This document shows positions 35,658 through 45,681 of a DNA stretch of 64,000 nt, one piece after another. Origin of the DNA: CAVUCH01 sp963739995 (GTDB lineage: Bacteria > Acidobacteriota > Vicinamibacteria > Vicinamibacterales > JAENWD01); contig CAVUCH010000011.1 in assembly GCA_963739995.1 (NCBI GenBank), positions 74,416 through 138,415 on the forward strand, in the 5' to 3' direction. The notes under the pieces are model-generated. The model was not told the origin of the DNA and did not search any database. It worked only from the letters and a program-made list of their open reading frames with translations. The stretch's first letter is position 1. Every line of letters starts with the position of its first letter. The position numbers were made by a program, and so were the translations under genes.

Positions 35658-36233
35658 ATGTCTCACAGAAGCGCGAGACGGATTTGGGCATTCGAGGCTG
35701 CCACGATTGTCGGTATCGCGGTCACGTTCTGCCGGCCTGTCTCCGCTCAGGTGATCGAACGCGACGGTGCGGCCGGCACGGCTGGGCCGCAGTATTCGGA
35801 TGCCGTATCGCTGCGTGACGGGCAGGTCCCACCCAATCTCGTGGCACCAGAGGTTCTGACGCCTCTCCTAACGAGGATGTGGCGGTCGTCGGCCACGTTT
35901 CGACGCCAGTGCGCCCAGCTCGCCGAGCACCCGGAGGTCACGATCCGCATCGCGCTCGACCCGAGGACGACGCACGGGCGTGCGCTCTCGCGAGTGCACC
36001 GGGGCGAAACGGGTTTGAAGGCGTCGGTCCAGATCGAAATGCGAGACCCCGCGCGATACGTCGAGTACCTCGCGCATGAACTGGAGCACGTACTCGAGCA
36101 GATTGACGGAACCGATCGCGTTCAGCTGGCCCGCCAGCACGTCGACGGCGTGGTGAACGTCGGCGGAGTGTACCAGACGGCGCGGGCGCGCTCGGTGGGA
36201 CGCGCGGTGGCGCGCGAGGCAATGGTCCAGTGA
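35658..36233 (+). CDS. Exported hypothetical protein with HExxH motif
   Basis: No family recognised. The 191-residue product has an N-terminal hydrophobic signal (FEAATIVGIAVTFCRPVSAQ) and the sequence YLAHELEHVLEQ, where H140-E141-x-x-H144 is a zinc-metallopeptidase signature set in a predicted helix. H161 and H164-region residues downstream might supply a third ligand, but no gluzincin or metzincin consensus follows, so activity is uncertain. The next gene starts on an overlapping GTGA at 36230, implying coupled translation with the PD40 protein. Confidence 0.65.
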   Translation: MSHRSARRIWAFEAATIVGIAVTFCRPVSAQVIERDGAAGTAGPQYSDAVSLRDGQVPPNLVAPEVLTPLLTRMWRSSATFRRQCAQLAEHPEVTIRIALDPRTTHGRALSRVHRGETGLKASVQIEMRDPARYVEYLAHELEHVLEQIDGTDRVQLARQHVDGVVNVGGVYQTARARSVGRAVAREAMVQ

Positions 36234-37593
36234 CACCCGCCACGCCCGCGCTCGTCCCGCCGACTCACACTGCGCTGGTCGCGACGCTCCTGGCGTTCGC
36301 AGCCGACCTGGTTGCCGCGCAGTTCACCGGCGAACCGGCACGGTTGGTTGCACGGCAGCGCATCCGCCGAGACCGGATCGATGCGGTGGGCACGGCGTCG
36401 ATCGCTCAGAACGGCCGACTTATCGCGTTCGTCGCCCGCGACAGTTCATCGTCGGGGCTACTGCTGTCAACACGTCTACGTGCTCGACAGGTCAACCGGC
36501 GAAATCACGCAGGAGAGCATCAGCGCCGATGGCACGCCGTCGCAAGGCGACAGCCAGGCCCCCTCTCTCAGCGCAGACGGACGCATGGTCGTATTCGAGA
36601 CCATCGCACCGGATCTCCCGCCGAGTGGCACCACGCGCCGACGTGTCATCGTGCGAGACCGCCCGAGCGGAACGATGCGGACGCTCGTGAGCGCCGGCGG
36701 TGCAGCTCCAGACGGAGGGGCCGGCGAGCCTGCCGTGAGTGGCGACGGCCGTGTGGTCGTGTTTACCTCGGACGCCACGAACCTCGTGCCGGAACCCGAT
36801 GCCAACGGGCGGCAGACCGATATCTATGCGTGGCAGCTCGAGACCGGGAAGATCACGCGGATCAGTGTCGACAGCCACGGCGCACAACCGAGGGTTGGCG
36901 CCAGTCACTCTCCGCGGGTGAGCCGCGACGGTGCAGTCGTGGCCTTCGTCTCGACCGCCCGGCTGGCGCCCGAAGATACGAACACCGTCGCCGACGTGTA
37001 CGTCCGGTGACGTGCGCCGCGGCGTCACTGTGCTTGTCAGTGGAGGTGTAGCGCAGCGCACAGAATGGCGCCAGCTCCTCCCCTGCACTGAGTGCGGACG
37101 GGCGTTACGTCGCGTTCGAATCGCTCGCCGGCCTCGACCCGGAGGATAGGAACAACGACCGTGACGTGTACATCTTCGATGTCACGGCACGCACCACGAT
37201 GCTCGTGAGCATGACGTCGAAAGGCCAGGCCGCCAATGCAGCCAGCCGGAGGCCTGCGCTGTCGGACGATGGTGAAGTGGTCGCGTACCAGTCCCTCGCA
37301 TCGAACCTCGGATCGCGGCCGGGATGTCCACGGGCAGGCAGCGACACGAATCTCCTTCCCGACGTGTACGCCTTCGATCGTGCACGAGTTGCGTTGCGCG
37401 CATCAGCGGCTCTTCCGGCGCGGAATGGTGGGCACCGAGCGTCGCGCCAGCGATTGACGCGTTGGGCGGCACGATTGTGTTCTCGTCGGCGCAGCCCTCG
37501 GATGCCGATGACCCGACGACGGATTTCGATCTGTTCCATGCCGTGATCGGCAAGACGAAAACCGTCAACGTTTACGGAAGACCAGGCACATAG
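36230..37593 (+). pseudogene. PD40/TolB-like beta-propeller protein, multiple frameshifts
   Basis: Reading through several one-base shifts gives one exported propeller: signal-like start (VATLLAFAADLVAAQ), CQHVYVLDRSTGEIT, APSLSADGRMVVFETI, EPAVSGDGRVVVFTSDATNL, SPRVSRDGAVVAFVSTARLA, YIFDVTARTTMLVSMTSKGQ, RPALSDDGEVVAYQSLASNL and a final AIDALGGTIVFSSAQP. Shifts fall near 36465, 37005, 37080-37150, 37380-37400. Each repeat matches the SxDGrxVaF pattern of WD40-like PD40 blades. Function unknown; it overlaps the HExxH gene and precedes a kinase. Its 3' two thirds (from about 36682) is the left end of a 3.7-kb tandem duplication. Confidence 0.75.
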
Positions 37594-40389
37594 GGCCGTA
37601 CCCTTCGCACGCCTCGGCGCTCGAGCAGCTGATAGAATTGCGCCTGCGATCATCATGACGCTTGCACCAGGGTCCAGGCTCGGCGCCTACGAAGTGCTGT
37701 CAGCACTGGGCGCCGGAGGCATGGGCGAGGTCTATCGCGCCCGCGATGGACGGCTCGGCCGAACTGTGGCCATCAAGGTGCTGCCGGCGGAGCGCCTGGC
37801 GGATGAGCACCGCCGACGCCGGTTCCAACAGGAAGCGCGCGCCCTCTCTTCACTCAATCACCCGCACATCGTCACGATCTACGAAGTCGAGTCGGCCGGC
37901 GACGTGGATTACATCGTGATGGAGTTTGTGCGCGGCAGCACCCTCGATCAGTTGATCCCCTCGCGCGGCTTTCGGCTGAGCGAGCTGCTGCGCATCGCGG
38001 TGCCCGTCGCGGAGGCGCTCGCGGCTGCGCACGCGCGCGGCATCATCCATCGCGATGTCAAGCCTGCGAACCTCATGGTCGGCGACGATGGCGTGGTGAA
38101 GGTGCTCGACTTCGGGTTGGCCAAGCTGCTGGAACCCGACGGGGAGCCCGGTGCCGCCACCGCGACGGATCTTGCTGCTGGCGACGTGAGCGCGTTTCGC
38201 CACATTGCGGGGACGCCGGCGTATATGGCGCCCGAGCAAGCCACCGGCGGAAAGGTCGACGCGCGCAGCGACGTGTTCAGCTTCGGGGCGGTGCTGTACG
38301 AGATGGCCACCGGCGCACGCGCGTTCGACGGCAGATCGTCGGCGGAGACGTTGGCCGCGGTGCTCGCAGGGCAGCCGAAGCCACCAACGCAGATCACCGC
38401 CGTGCCACGGGAACTGGAGCGGGTGATTCTGCGGTGTCTGCGCAAGGAGCCGGATCGCCGCTATCAGACGATGCTCGACGTGCGCAACGATCTGCAGGAG
38501 CTCGAAGAAGAGATCGAGTCGCGGAGTTCCGGGATGCCGGCCCGGCCGCGGCGGCGTTGGTTCAAGGTGGCCGTTGCGCTTGGGATTATTGCCGTCGCGG
38601 CGGCCGTTGCGTGGTCGCGCTGGAGCCGCACCGGCATCCCACCACCGCCGCTGCAGGTCCGGTCGGTGACGAGTCTCGACGGCTATGAAATGATGCCGAG
38701 CCTCTCGCCGGATGGCAACCAGGTGGCGTTCGCCTGGAACGGTGAGAGGGATGGATCGAACGTCGATGTCTACGTGTCGATGGTGGGCACGCCGGCTGTG
38801 CACCGGGTCACGACGCACCCGGCGATGGACGTCTTCCCGCGCTGGTCGCCGGACGGCCGGCAGATCGCCTTCGTCCGCGGGTGGACGGACCATGCCGGGC
38901 GCGTGTACGTCGTCTCGCCGCTGGGCGGTCCCGAGCGGAAGCTGAGCGACTTCGACGCGCACTTCGATCGCGTGGCGGCTTTTGGCGACCTCTCCTGGTC
39001 CCCCGATGGCCGCTACATCGCCGCGGCGCGCTCGTCGACGCAGCCAGAAGGCGAGAGCACCGGCATCTATCTCATTCCGGTCGAGGGTGGCGAGCCGCGG
39101 CTCCTCACGCCGGCGAAGGCGCCCGCGAGTGATCGGGATCCCGCGATCTCACATGATGGTCGCCGGCTGGCCTACTTCTCGTGCGACAACTGCTGTTGGG
39201 GCGGCTGCGACGTGATGACCGTGGAGCTCGACGCCGAGCTCCGTCCGAGGGGAGCGCCGCGCCGCCTGACGTCGATGAACTCACAGATGGAGGGGCTGGC
39301 CTGGACGCGCGATGGCAGGTCCCTCGTGTTCCGACGCCTGACCGGACATCTCTATTATCTCTGGCGCGTCGACGTCGACGGTCGCAGTCCTCCGGAGCGC
39401 ATCGAAGTGACCGGAGTCGGGGCTCGGCGGCCCTCGACCGTGCCGTCTCGCGATCGTCTGGTCTACGGCCGTACTACGGACGACATGGATATCTATCAGG
39501 TTGGGCCCAAGGGCTCGGTGCACGCGCTCAGCCGGTCCTCGTTCCCCGACTTCTACCCTACGTTCTCACCCGACGGGACACAGATCGCGTTCTGTTCCGC
39601 GCGATCCGGCGATATGTCCCGTATCTGGGTCGTTCGGGCGGACGGCTCCGAACCGCGGCAGCTCACCGGTGACATGCAGGGGGGCCAGATCGACCCGTCG
39701 TGGTCGTCCGACGGCCGCACCCTCGCGTTTGAGTCCAGTTCGGATGGCCAATCCCACATCTGGACCATCGATGTGGAAGGCGCAAACCTTCGGCGGATCA
39801 CGACCGACGCGGGGAATTACCGCAAACCCACCTGGTCACGTGACGGTGCCTCGATATACGTCACCAAGGCTGGCGCGACGAGAATGGATTCGAAGTCGAA
39901 GCCCAACTCCTCGTCCCGCGCGGACTACTCGAACGCGAACATCTGGCGGATTCCCGTTGCCGGCGGACCGGCAGAGCAGGTGACACAGGGCGGTGGCACC
40001 AGAGGCGTCGAGACGGCCGACGGCAAGGCTCTCGTGTATCAGCCCGGGATGGATCGGAGCGGGTTGCCGATTCTCGTCACTTCGCTATCCGGCCAATCGC
40101 CGCGACAGCTCGTTCCCTGCGCCTACGGTTTCTCCGTGGGGACCAAGGGCGTGTACTACTATCCGTGCCGTCCCGAGGGGCCGCCGGTAGCGTTCGGCAG
40201 CCAGAAGCCGATCGAGATTCGGCTCATCGATCCGGCCAATGGCCACGATCGAGCGGTGGCGACGCTGCCAGATCTTTGGTACGGCGATGTCTATCTGGGG
40301 CCCGAGCGTTTCGCCCGATGGCAGCACAATCCTGTACACGAAGGTGGTGAACCGAGGCGAGGATCTGATGATGATCGAGAATTTCCGCT
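36682..40389 (+). repeat. Tandem duplication, copy 1 (about 3.7 kb)
   Basis: Covers the 3' part of the PD40 gene and the whole kinase gene at 37655. It recurs, highly similar base by base, at about 40386-44083, offset by 3,692-3,704 bp. The junction at 40386-40389 joins the kinase's last codons (TTCCGCT) to the interior of the PD40 gene (CGCTCGTGAGCG in copy 1), sharing the 4-bp microhomology CGCT. Confidence 0.93.
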
Positions 40390-40393
40390 GTGA
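37655..40393 (+). CDS. Serine/threonine protein kinase with PD40 propeller (tandem copy 1)
   Basis: Hanks-type receptor kinase. From ATG 37655: GAGGMG (19-24), K41 in VAIKVLP, HRDVKPAN (132-139), DFGLAK (152-157), GTPAYMAPEQATGGKVDARS, one TM helix (VAVALGIIAVAAAVAWSRW) and a PD40 propeller (MMPSLSPDGNQVAFAWNGER, FPRWSPDGRQIAFVRG, LSWSPDGRYIAAARSS, FYPTFSPDGTQIAFCSARSG). The sensor domain carries Cys pairs (FSCDNCCWGGCDV). The last about 35 residues are out of frame after an extra base near 40292; in the right frame the chain ends in SPDGSTILYTKVVNRGEDLM, then MIENFR, but its stop codon was lost at the duplication junction. A TAGAAT -10 lies at 37633-37638, close to the ATG. Confidence 0.87.
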   Translation: MTLAPGSRLGAYEVLSALGAGGMGEVYRARDGRLGRTVAIKVLPAERLADEHRRRRFQQEARALSSLNHPHIVTIYEVESAGDVDYIVMEFVRGSTLDQLIPSRGFRLSELLRIAVPVAEALAAAHARGIIHRDVKPANLMVGDDGVVKVLDFGLAKLLEPDGEPGAATATDLAAGDVSAFRHIAGTPAYMAPEQATGGKVDARSDVFSFGAVLYEMATGARAFDGRSSAETLAAVLAGQPKPPTQITAVPRELERVILRCLRKEPDRRYQTMLDVRNDLQELEEEIESRSSGMPARPRRRWFKVAVALGIIAVAAAVAWSRWSRTGIPPPPLQVRSVTSLDGYEMMPSLSPDGNQVAFAWNGERDGSNVDVYVSMVGTPAVHRVTTHPAMDVFPRWSPDGRQIAFVRGWTDHAGRVYVVSPLGGPERKLSDFDAHFDRVAAFGDLSWSPDGRYIAAARSSTQPEGESTGIYLIPVEGGEPRLLTPAKAPASDRDPAISHDGRRLAYFSCDNCCWGGCDVMTVELDAELRPRGAPRRLTSMNSQMEGLAWTRDGRSLVFRRLTGHLYYLWRVDVDGRSPPERIEVTGVGARRPSTVPSRDRLVYGRTTDDMDIYQVGPKGSVHALSRSSFPDFYPTFSPDGTQIAFCSARSGDMSRIWVVRADGSEPRQLTGDMQGGQIDPSWSSDGRTLAFESSSDGQSHIWTIDVEGANLRRITTDAGNYRKPTWSRDGASIYVTKAGATRMDSKSKPNSSSRADYSNANIWRIPVAGGPAEQVTQGGGTRGVETADGKALVYQPGMDRSGLPILVTSLSGQSPRQLVPCAYGFSVGTKGVYYYPCRPEGPPVAFGSQKPIEIRLIDPANGHDRAVATLPDLWYGDVYLGPERFARWQHNPVHEGGEPRRGSDDDREFPL

Positions 40394-43300
40394 GCGCCGG
40401 CGGTCAGCTCCAGACGGAGGGGCAGGTGAGCGTGTTGTGAGTGGCGATGGCAGTGTGGTCGTGTTTACTCGGATGCCACGAACTCGTATCGGAACCGATG
40501 CGAACGGGCGGCAGACCGATATCTATGCGTGGCAGCTCGACACCGGGAAGATACGCGGATCAGTGTGGACAGCCACGGCGCACACCGTGGGTGGGCCCAG
40601 TCACTCTCCGCGTGTGAGCCGCGACGGTGCAGTCGTGGCTTTCGTCTCGACCGCAGGCTGGCGCCCGCAGATACGAACACCGTCGCCGACGTGTACGTCG
40701 TGACGTGCGCCACGACGTCACTGTGCTTGTCAGTGGAAGTGTCGCAGCGCACAGAATGGCGCCAGCTCCTCCCCTGCCTGAGTGCGGACGGGCGGTACGT
40801 GGCGTTCGAATCGCTCGCCGGCCTCGACCCGGGGATAGGAACAACGACTGTGACGTGTACATCTTTGATGTCACGGCACGCACCACGACGCTCGTGAGCG
40901 TGACGTCGAAAGGACAGGCCGCCAATGCAGCCAGCCGGAGGCCTGCGCTGTCGGACGATGGTGAAGTGGTCGTGTACCAGTCCCTCGCATCGAACCTGGG
41001 ATCGCGGCCCGGGATGTCCACGGGCAGGCAGCGACACGAATCTCCTTCCCGACGTGTACGCGTTCGATCGTGCGACGGAGTTGCGTCGCGCGCATCAGCG
41101 GCTCTTCCGGCGCGGAATGGTGGGCACCGAGCGTCGCGCCAGCGATTGACGCGTTGGGCGGCACGATTGTGTTCTCGTCGGCGCAGCCCTCGGATGCCGA
41201 TGACCTGACGACGGATTTCGATCTGTTCCATGCCGTGATCGGCAAGACGAAAACCGTCAACGTTTACGGAAGACCAGGCACATAGGGCCGTACCCTTCGC
41301 ACGCCTCGGCGCTCGAGCAGCTGATAGAATTGCGCCTGCGATCATCATGACGCTTGCACCAGGGTCCAGGCTCGGCGCCTACGAAGTGCTGTCGGCACTG
41401 GGCGCCGGAGGCATGGGCGAGGTCTATCGCGCCCGCGATGGACGGCTCGGCCGCGACTGTGGCCATCAAGGTGCTGCCGGCGGAGCGCCTGGCGGATGAG
41501 CACCGCCGCCGCCGGTTCCAACAGGAAGCGCGCGCCCTCTCTTCACTCAATCACCCGCACATCGTCACCATCTACGAAGTCGAGTCGGCCGGCGACGTGG
41601 ATTTCATCGTGATGGAGTTTGTGCGCGGCAGCACCCTCGATCAGTTGATCCCCTCGCGCGGCTTGCGGCTGAGCGAGCTGCTGCGCATCGCGGTGCCCGT
41701 CGCGGAGGCGCTCGCGGCTGCGCACGCACGCGGCATCATCCATCGCGATGTCAAGCCTGCGAACCTCATGGTCGGCGACGATGGCGTGGTGAAGGTGCTC
41801 GACTTCGGGTTGGCCAAGCTGCTGGAACCCGACGGGGAGCCCGGTGCCGCCACCGCGACGGATCTTCCTGCTGGCGACGTGAGCGCGTTTCGGCCACATT
41901 GCGGGGACGCCGGCGTATATGGCGCCCGAGCAAGCCACCGGCGGAAAGGTCGACGCGCGCAGCGACGTGTTCAGCTTCGGGGCGGTGCTGTACGAGATGG
42001 CCACCGGCGCACGCGCGTTCGACGGCAGATCGTCAGCGGAGACGTTGGCCGCGGTGCTCGCAGGGCAGCCGAAGCCACCAACGCAGATCACCGCCGTGCC
42101 ACGGGAGCTGGAGCGGGTGATTCTGCGGTGTCTGCGCAAGGAGCCGGATCGCCGCTATCAGACGATGCTCGATGTGCGCAACGATCTGCAGGAGCTCGAA
42201 GAAGAGATCGAGTCGCGGAGTTCCGGGATGGCGGCCCGGCCGCAGCGGCGTTGGTTCAAGGTGGCCGTCGCGCTTGGGATTATTGCCGTCGCGGCGGCCG
42301 TCGCGTGGTCGCGCTGGAGCCGCACCGACATCCCACCACCGCCGATGCAGGTCCGGTCGGTGACGGGTCTCGACGGCTATGAAATGATGCCGAGCCTCTC
42401 TCCGGATGGCAACCAGGTGGCGTTCGCCTGGAACGGTGACAGGGATGGATCGAACGTCGATGTCTACGTGTCGATGGTGGGCACGCCGGCCGTGCACCGG
42501 GTCACGACGCACCCGGCGATGGACGTCTTCCCGCGCTGGTCGCCGGACGGCCGGCAGATTGCCTTCGTCCGCGGGTGGACGGACCATGCCGGGCGCGTGT
42601 ACGTCGTCTCGCCGCTGGGCGGTCCCGAGCGGAAGCTGAGCGACTTCGACGCGCACTTCGATCGCGCGGCGATGTTTGGCGACCTCTCCTGGTCTCCCGA
42701 TGGCCACTACATCGCCGCGGCGCGCTCGTCGACGCAGCCAGAAGGCGAGAGCACTGGCATCTATCTCATTCCGGTCGAGGGTGGCGAGCCGCGGCTCGTC
42801 ACGCCGGCGAAGGCGCCCGCGAGCGATCGGGATCCCGCGATCTCACACGATGGTCGCCGGCTGGCCTACTTCTCGTGCGACAACTGCTGTTGGGGCGGCT
42901 GCGACGTCATGACCGTGGAGCTCGACGCCGAGCTCCGTCCGATGGGAGCGCCGCGCCGCCTGACGTCGATGAACTCACAGATGGAGGGGCTGGCCTGGAC
43001 GCGCGATGGCAGGTCCCTCGTCTTCCGACGCCTGACCGGAATTCTCTATTATCTCTGGCGCGTCGACGTCGACGGTCGCAATCCTCCGGAGCGCATCGAA
43101 GTGACCGGGGTCGGGGCTCGGCGGCCCTCGACCGTGCCGTCTCGCGATCGTCTGGTCTACGGCCGTGACAACGGACGACATTGATATCTATCAGGTTGGG
43201 CCCAAGGGCTCGGTGCACGCTCTCAGCCGGTCCTCGTTCCCCGATTTCGACCCTACGTTCTCACCCGACGGCACACAGATCGCGTTCTGTTCCGCGCGAT

Positions 43301-44083
43301 CCGGCGATATGTCCCGTATCTGGGTCGCTCGGGCGGACGGCTCCGAACCGCGGCAGCTCACCGGTGACATGCAGGGGGACCAGCTCGCACCGTCGTGGTC
43401 GCCAGACGGCCGCACCCTCGCGTTTCTGTCCAGTTCGGATGGCCAATCACCACATCTGGACCATCGATGTGGAAGGCGCAAACCTTCGGCGGATCACGAG
43501 CGACGCGGGGAATTACTACAAACCCACCTGGTCGCGTGACGGTGCCTCGATATACTTCGGCAAGGCTGGCGCGACGAGAATCGGTCGACGTCGAAGCCCA
43601 CCTCCTCGTCGCGCGTGAACTTCTCGAACGTGAACATCTGGCGGATTCCCGCTGCCGGCGGACCGGCAGAGCAGGTGACACAGAGCGGAGGCGTCAAAGG
43701 CGTCGAGACGGCCGACGGCAAGGCTCTCGTGTATCAGCCCGGGGTGGATCGGAGCGGGTTGCCTGTTCTCGTCACTCCACTATCCGGCCGATCGCCGCGA
43801 CAGCTCGTTCCCTGCGCCTACGGTTTCTCAGTGGGGACCAAGGGCGTGTACTACTATCCCTGCCGTCCCGAGGGGCCGCCGGTGGCGTTGGGCAGCCAGA
43901 AGCCGATGGACATTCGGCTCATCGATCCGGCCACTGGCCACGATCGAGCGGTGGCGACGCTGCCAGATATTTCGTCCGGCGATGTCTTCTGGGGCCCGAA
44001 CATTTCGCCCGACGGCAGCACAATCCTGTACACGAAGGTGGTGAACCGAGGCGAGGATCTGATGATGATCGAGAACTTCCGCT
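40386..44083 (+). repeat. Tandem duplication, copy 2 (about 3.7 kb)
   Basis: Second copy of 36682-40389. Differences from copy 1 are scattered substitutions plus many single-base indels: deletions dominate in the PD40 part (about 40410-40830) and insertions in the kinase part (about 41453, 41893, 43167, 43449, 43582). The native kinase stop TAA (44083-44085) is retained here. Confidence 0.93.
40390..41285 (+). pseudogene. Duplicated 5'-truncated PD40 propeller gene fragment
   Basis: Copy of the 3' two thirds of the PD40 gene at 36230, fused in frame context to the end of kinase copy 1 and broken by at least eight single-base deletions (for example at GTGTTTACT-CGG near 40468, GGGAAGAT-ACGCGG near 40551, and CGCACACCG near 40580). 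Recognisable blades remain in different frames: SPRVSRDGAVVAFVSTA, SADGRYVAFESLAGLDP, YIFDVTARTTTLVSVTSKGQ, RPALSDDGEVVVYQSLASNL, ALGGTIVFSSAQPSDADDLT. No start codon or signal peptide, so it cannot be expressed as the original protein. Confidence 0.8.
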
Positions 44084-44085
44084 AA
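41347..44085 (+). pseudogene. Serine/threonine kinase-PD40 gene, tandem copy 2, about five frameshifts
   Basis: Near-identical to the kinase at 37655. From ATG 41347 the first 36 codons read MTLAPGSRLGAYEVLSALGA and onward, then an extra base near 41453 breaks the frame; further shifts lie near 41893, 43167, 43449 and 43582. Across the frames all kinase motifs (VAIKVLP, HRDVKPAN, DFGLAK, APEQATGGKVDARS), the TM helix and the propeller including FSCDNCCWGGCDV survive, and the native end (NRGEDLMMIENFR, TAA) is intact. Catalytic residues are unmutated, which argues that the damage is very recent or an assembly artefact. TAGAAT at 41325-41330 is conserved from copy 1. Confidence 0.85.
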
Positions 44086-44292
44086 GGGCTCCTGCCTCGA
44101 GGTCACCAACGCGGCACGCTACCGGGCGACATATGGCCGCGACGTCAGCATGTTTGCGATGACATCGAGCATGTAGCAGGATTATGAACTGTTGCCGCTG
44201 ACGATCGCAGGGGCATCCTCCTCCTGCGGACCTGGGCGCCGACTTGGCCCTGCGATCCTTGCACCGGTCCAGAGCCAGTGTAAGAATGCCGC

Positions 44293-45681
44293 GTGTTGAA
44301 TCTCGCCTCCTCAGCGGCACCTGACGCAGACAGGACTATCGAGGACCGGCGATGGCTCGCGCTCGGCGGCGTCCTGGCCGGGACCTGTCTCGGGGTGGCG
44401 CTGCAGCTCTCCAACGGCATCCTGGTTCCAGGGGCGCTTACCCTCGTGGCCATCGCATTTGCGCTGACGGCCGCCGCCGGGGTGATCCCGCGACCCGCGC
44501 ATCTCGCGCGAGTGGACGCGCGTGTCGTTCGGCTGCTGGGCCTGGCCGCACTCGCGATTCATGTGGGTTATCTCTACACGTGGCTGCCGGCTATCTACCT
44601 GCGGCTGGACGCCGACGGCCTGACGCCGTTTCAGTCGGGGGTCGCAGTCCTTGCCATCGTGTGCGCTTGCACGGCATGGTCCCCAGGGCGCTGGGCGAAG
44701 CCGCTGCAGATCGTCGCGCTTGTCGTCGCGCATGCCGCGCTCGGCGCATGGATCCTCCATCGATCGCCGAACCCGCCCATCGACGTGCACCTGTTTCATC
44801 GCTACGCCATCGCCGCGCTTCGCTCAGGCGTCGATCCGTACGCAATCACCTTTCCCGACATATACCAAGGGAGGGTCTACTACGGCTCGGGCCTGTCGGT
44901 CGACGGCCGCCTGCAGTTCGGGTACCCCTATTTCCCGTTCAGTTTGCTGCTCTCGATGCCGGGTCAGATCCTGTTCAAGGACGTGCGCTTTGCACAGCTG
45001 ATCGCCATCGAGCTCTCCGCGCTGCTCATGACGTTCGCCCGCCCGCAAGGCCTCGGGCTGATGGCGGCAGCGCTCTACCTCACGACACCGCGTACGTTCT
45101 TCGTCCTCGAGCAGTCGTGGACCGAGCCGTTTCTCGTGCTCGGCGTGTCGGCACTCGTATTCGCCGGGTGCCGCCGCAGCCGCCTGACCCCCTGGCTGTT
45201 CGGCGCCTTCGTCGCGATGAAGCAGTACCTCGTCTTTGCGCTGCCGGCCGCGTGGCTGCTCGTCGAAGCGCCGCGCGACCGCCCGAGGCTGCTGACGTTC
45301 CTGACCAAGGCCGCGATCGTCGGAGCGGTGCTGACGCTCCCGTTCGTCCTGTGGAATCCCGCCGCCTTCTGGAGGAGTGTCGTCACGCTGCAGTTCCATC
45401 AGCCGTTCCGGCCGGACGCGCTCAGCGTGTTGTCGTGGTGGGCATCCCGAGGGCATGAGCCGCTGCCGGCGCTGATCTCGTTCGTCGTCGCCGCCGCGGC
45501 GTCGGTCTTCGCGGTGTGGCGCCTGCCGCGGACGCCGGCCGGGTTCGCGATGGCCATCGCCATGACGTTCTTCGGGTTCTTCGCCTTCAACAAACAGGCG
45601 TTCGCCAATTACTACTTCTTCGTGGTTGGCGCGCTCTACGCGACGGTCGCCGCGTGGCGTCCACCGGAGGCGGTCGAGTGA
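44293..45681 (+). CDS. Polytopic membrane protein, GT-C glycosyltransferase-like
   Basis: Inner-membrane protein of 462 residues with about ten hydrophobic helices and a conserved-looking loop HLFHRYAIAALRSGVDPYAI, then TFPDIYQGRVYYGSGLS and FGYPYFPFSLLLSMPGQILF. Helix-rich layout, an early acidic loop and internal PQGLGLMAAALYLTTPRTFF, FLVLGVSALVFAGCRRSRLT segments resemble lipid-linked-sugar GT-C enzymes (GT87 type), but no diagnostic motif can be confirmed. GTG 44293 or TTG 44296 starts it. Its TGA overlaps the GTG of the next membrane gene, so the two are translationally coupled. Confidence 0.7.
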   Translation: MLNLASSAAPDADRTIEDRRWLALGGVLAGTCLGVALQLSNGILVPGALTLVAIAFALTAAAGVIPRPAHLARVDARVVRLLGLAALAIHVGYLYTWLPAIYLRLDADGLTPFQSGVAVLAIVCACTAWSPGRWAKPLQIVALVVAHAALGAWILHRSPNPPIDVHLFHRYAIAALRSGVDPYAITFPDIYQGRVYYGSGLSVDGRLQFGYPYFPFSLLLSMPGQILFKDVRFAQLIAIELSALLMTFARPQGLGLMAAALYLTTPRTFFVLEQSWTEPFLVLGVSALVFAGCRRSRLTPWLFGAFVAMKQYLVFALPAAWLLVEAPRDRPRLLTFLTKAAIVGAVLTLPFVLWNPAAFWRSVVTLQFHQPFRPDALSVLSWWASRGHEPLPALISFVVAAAASVFAVWRLPRTPAGFAMAIAMTFFGFFAFNKQAFANYYFFVVGALYATVAAWRPPEAVE

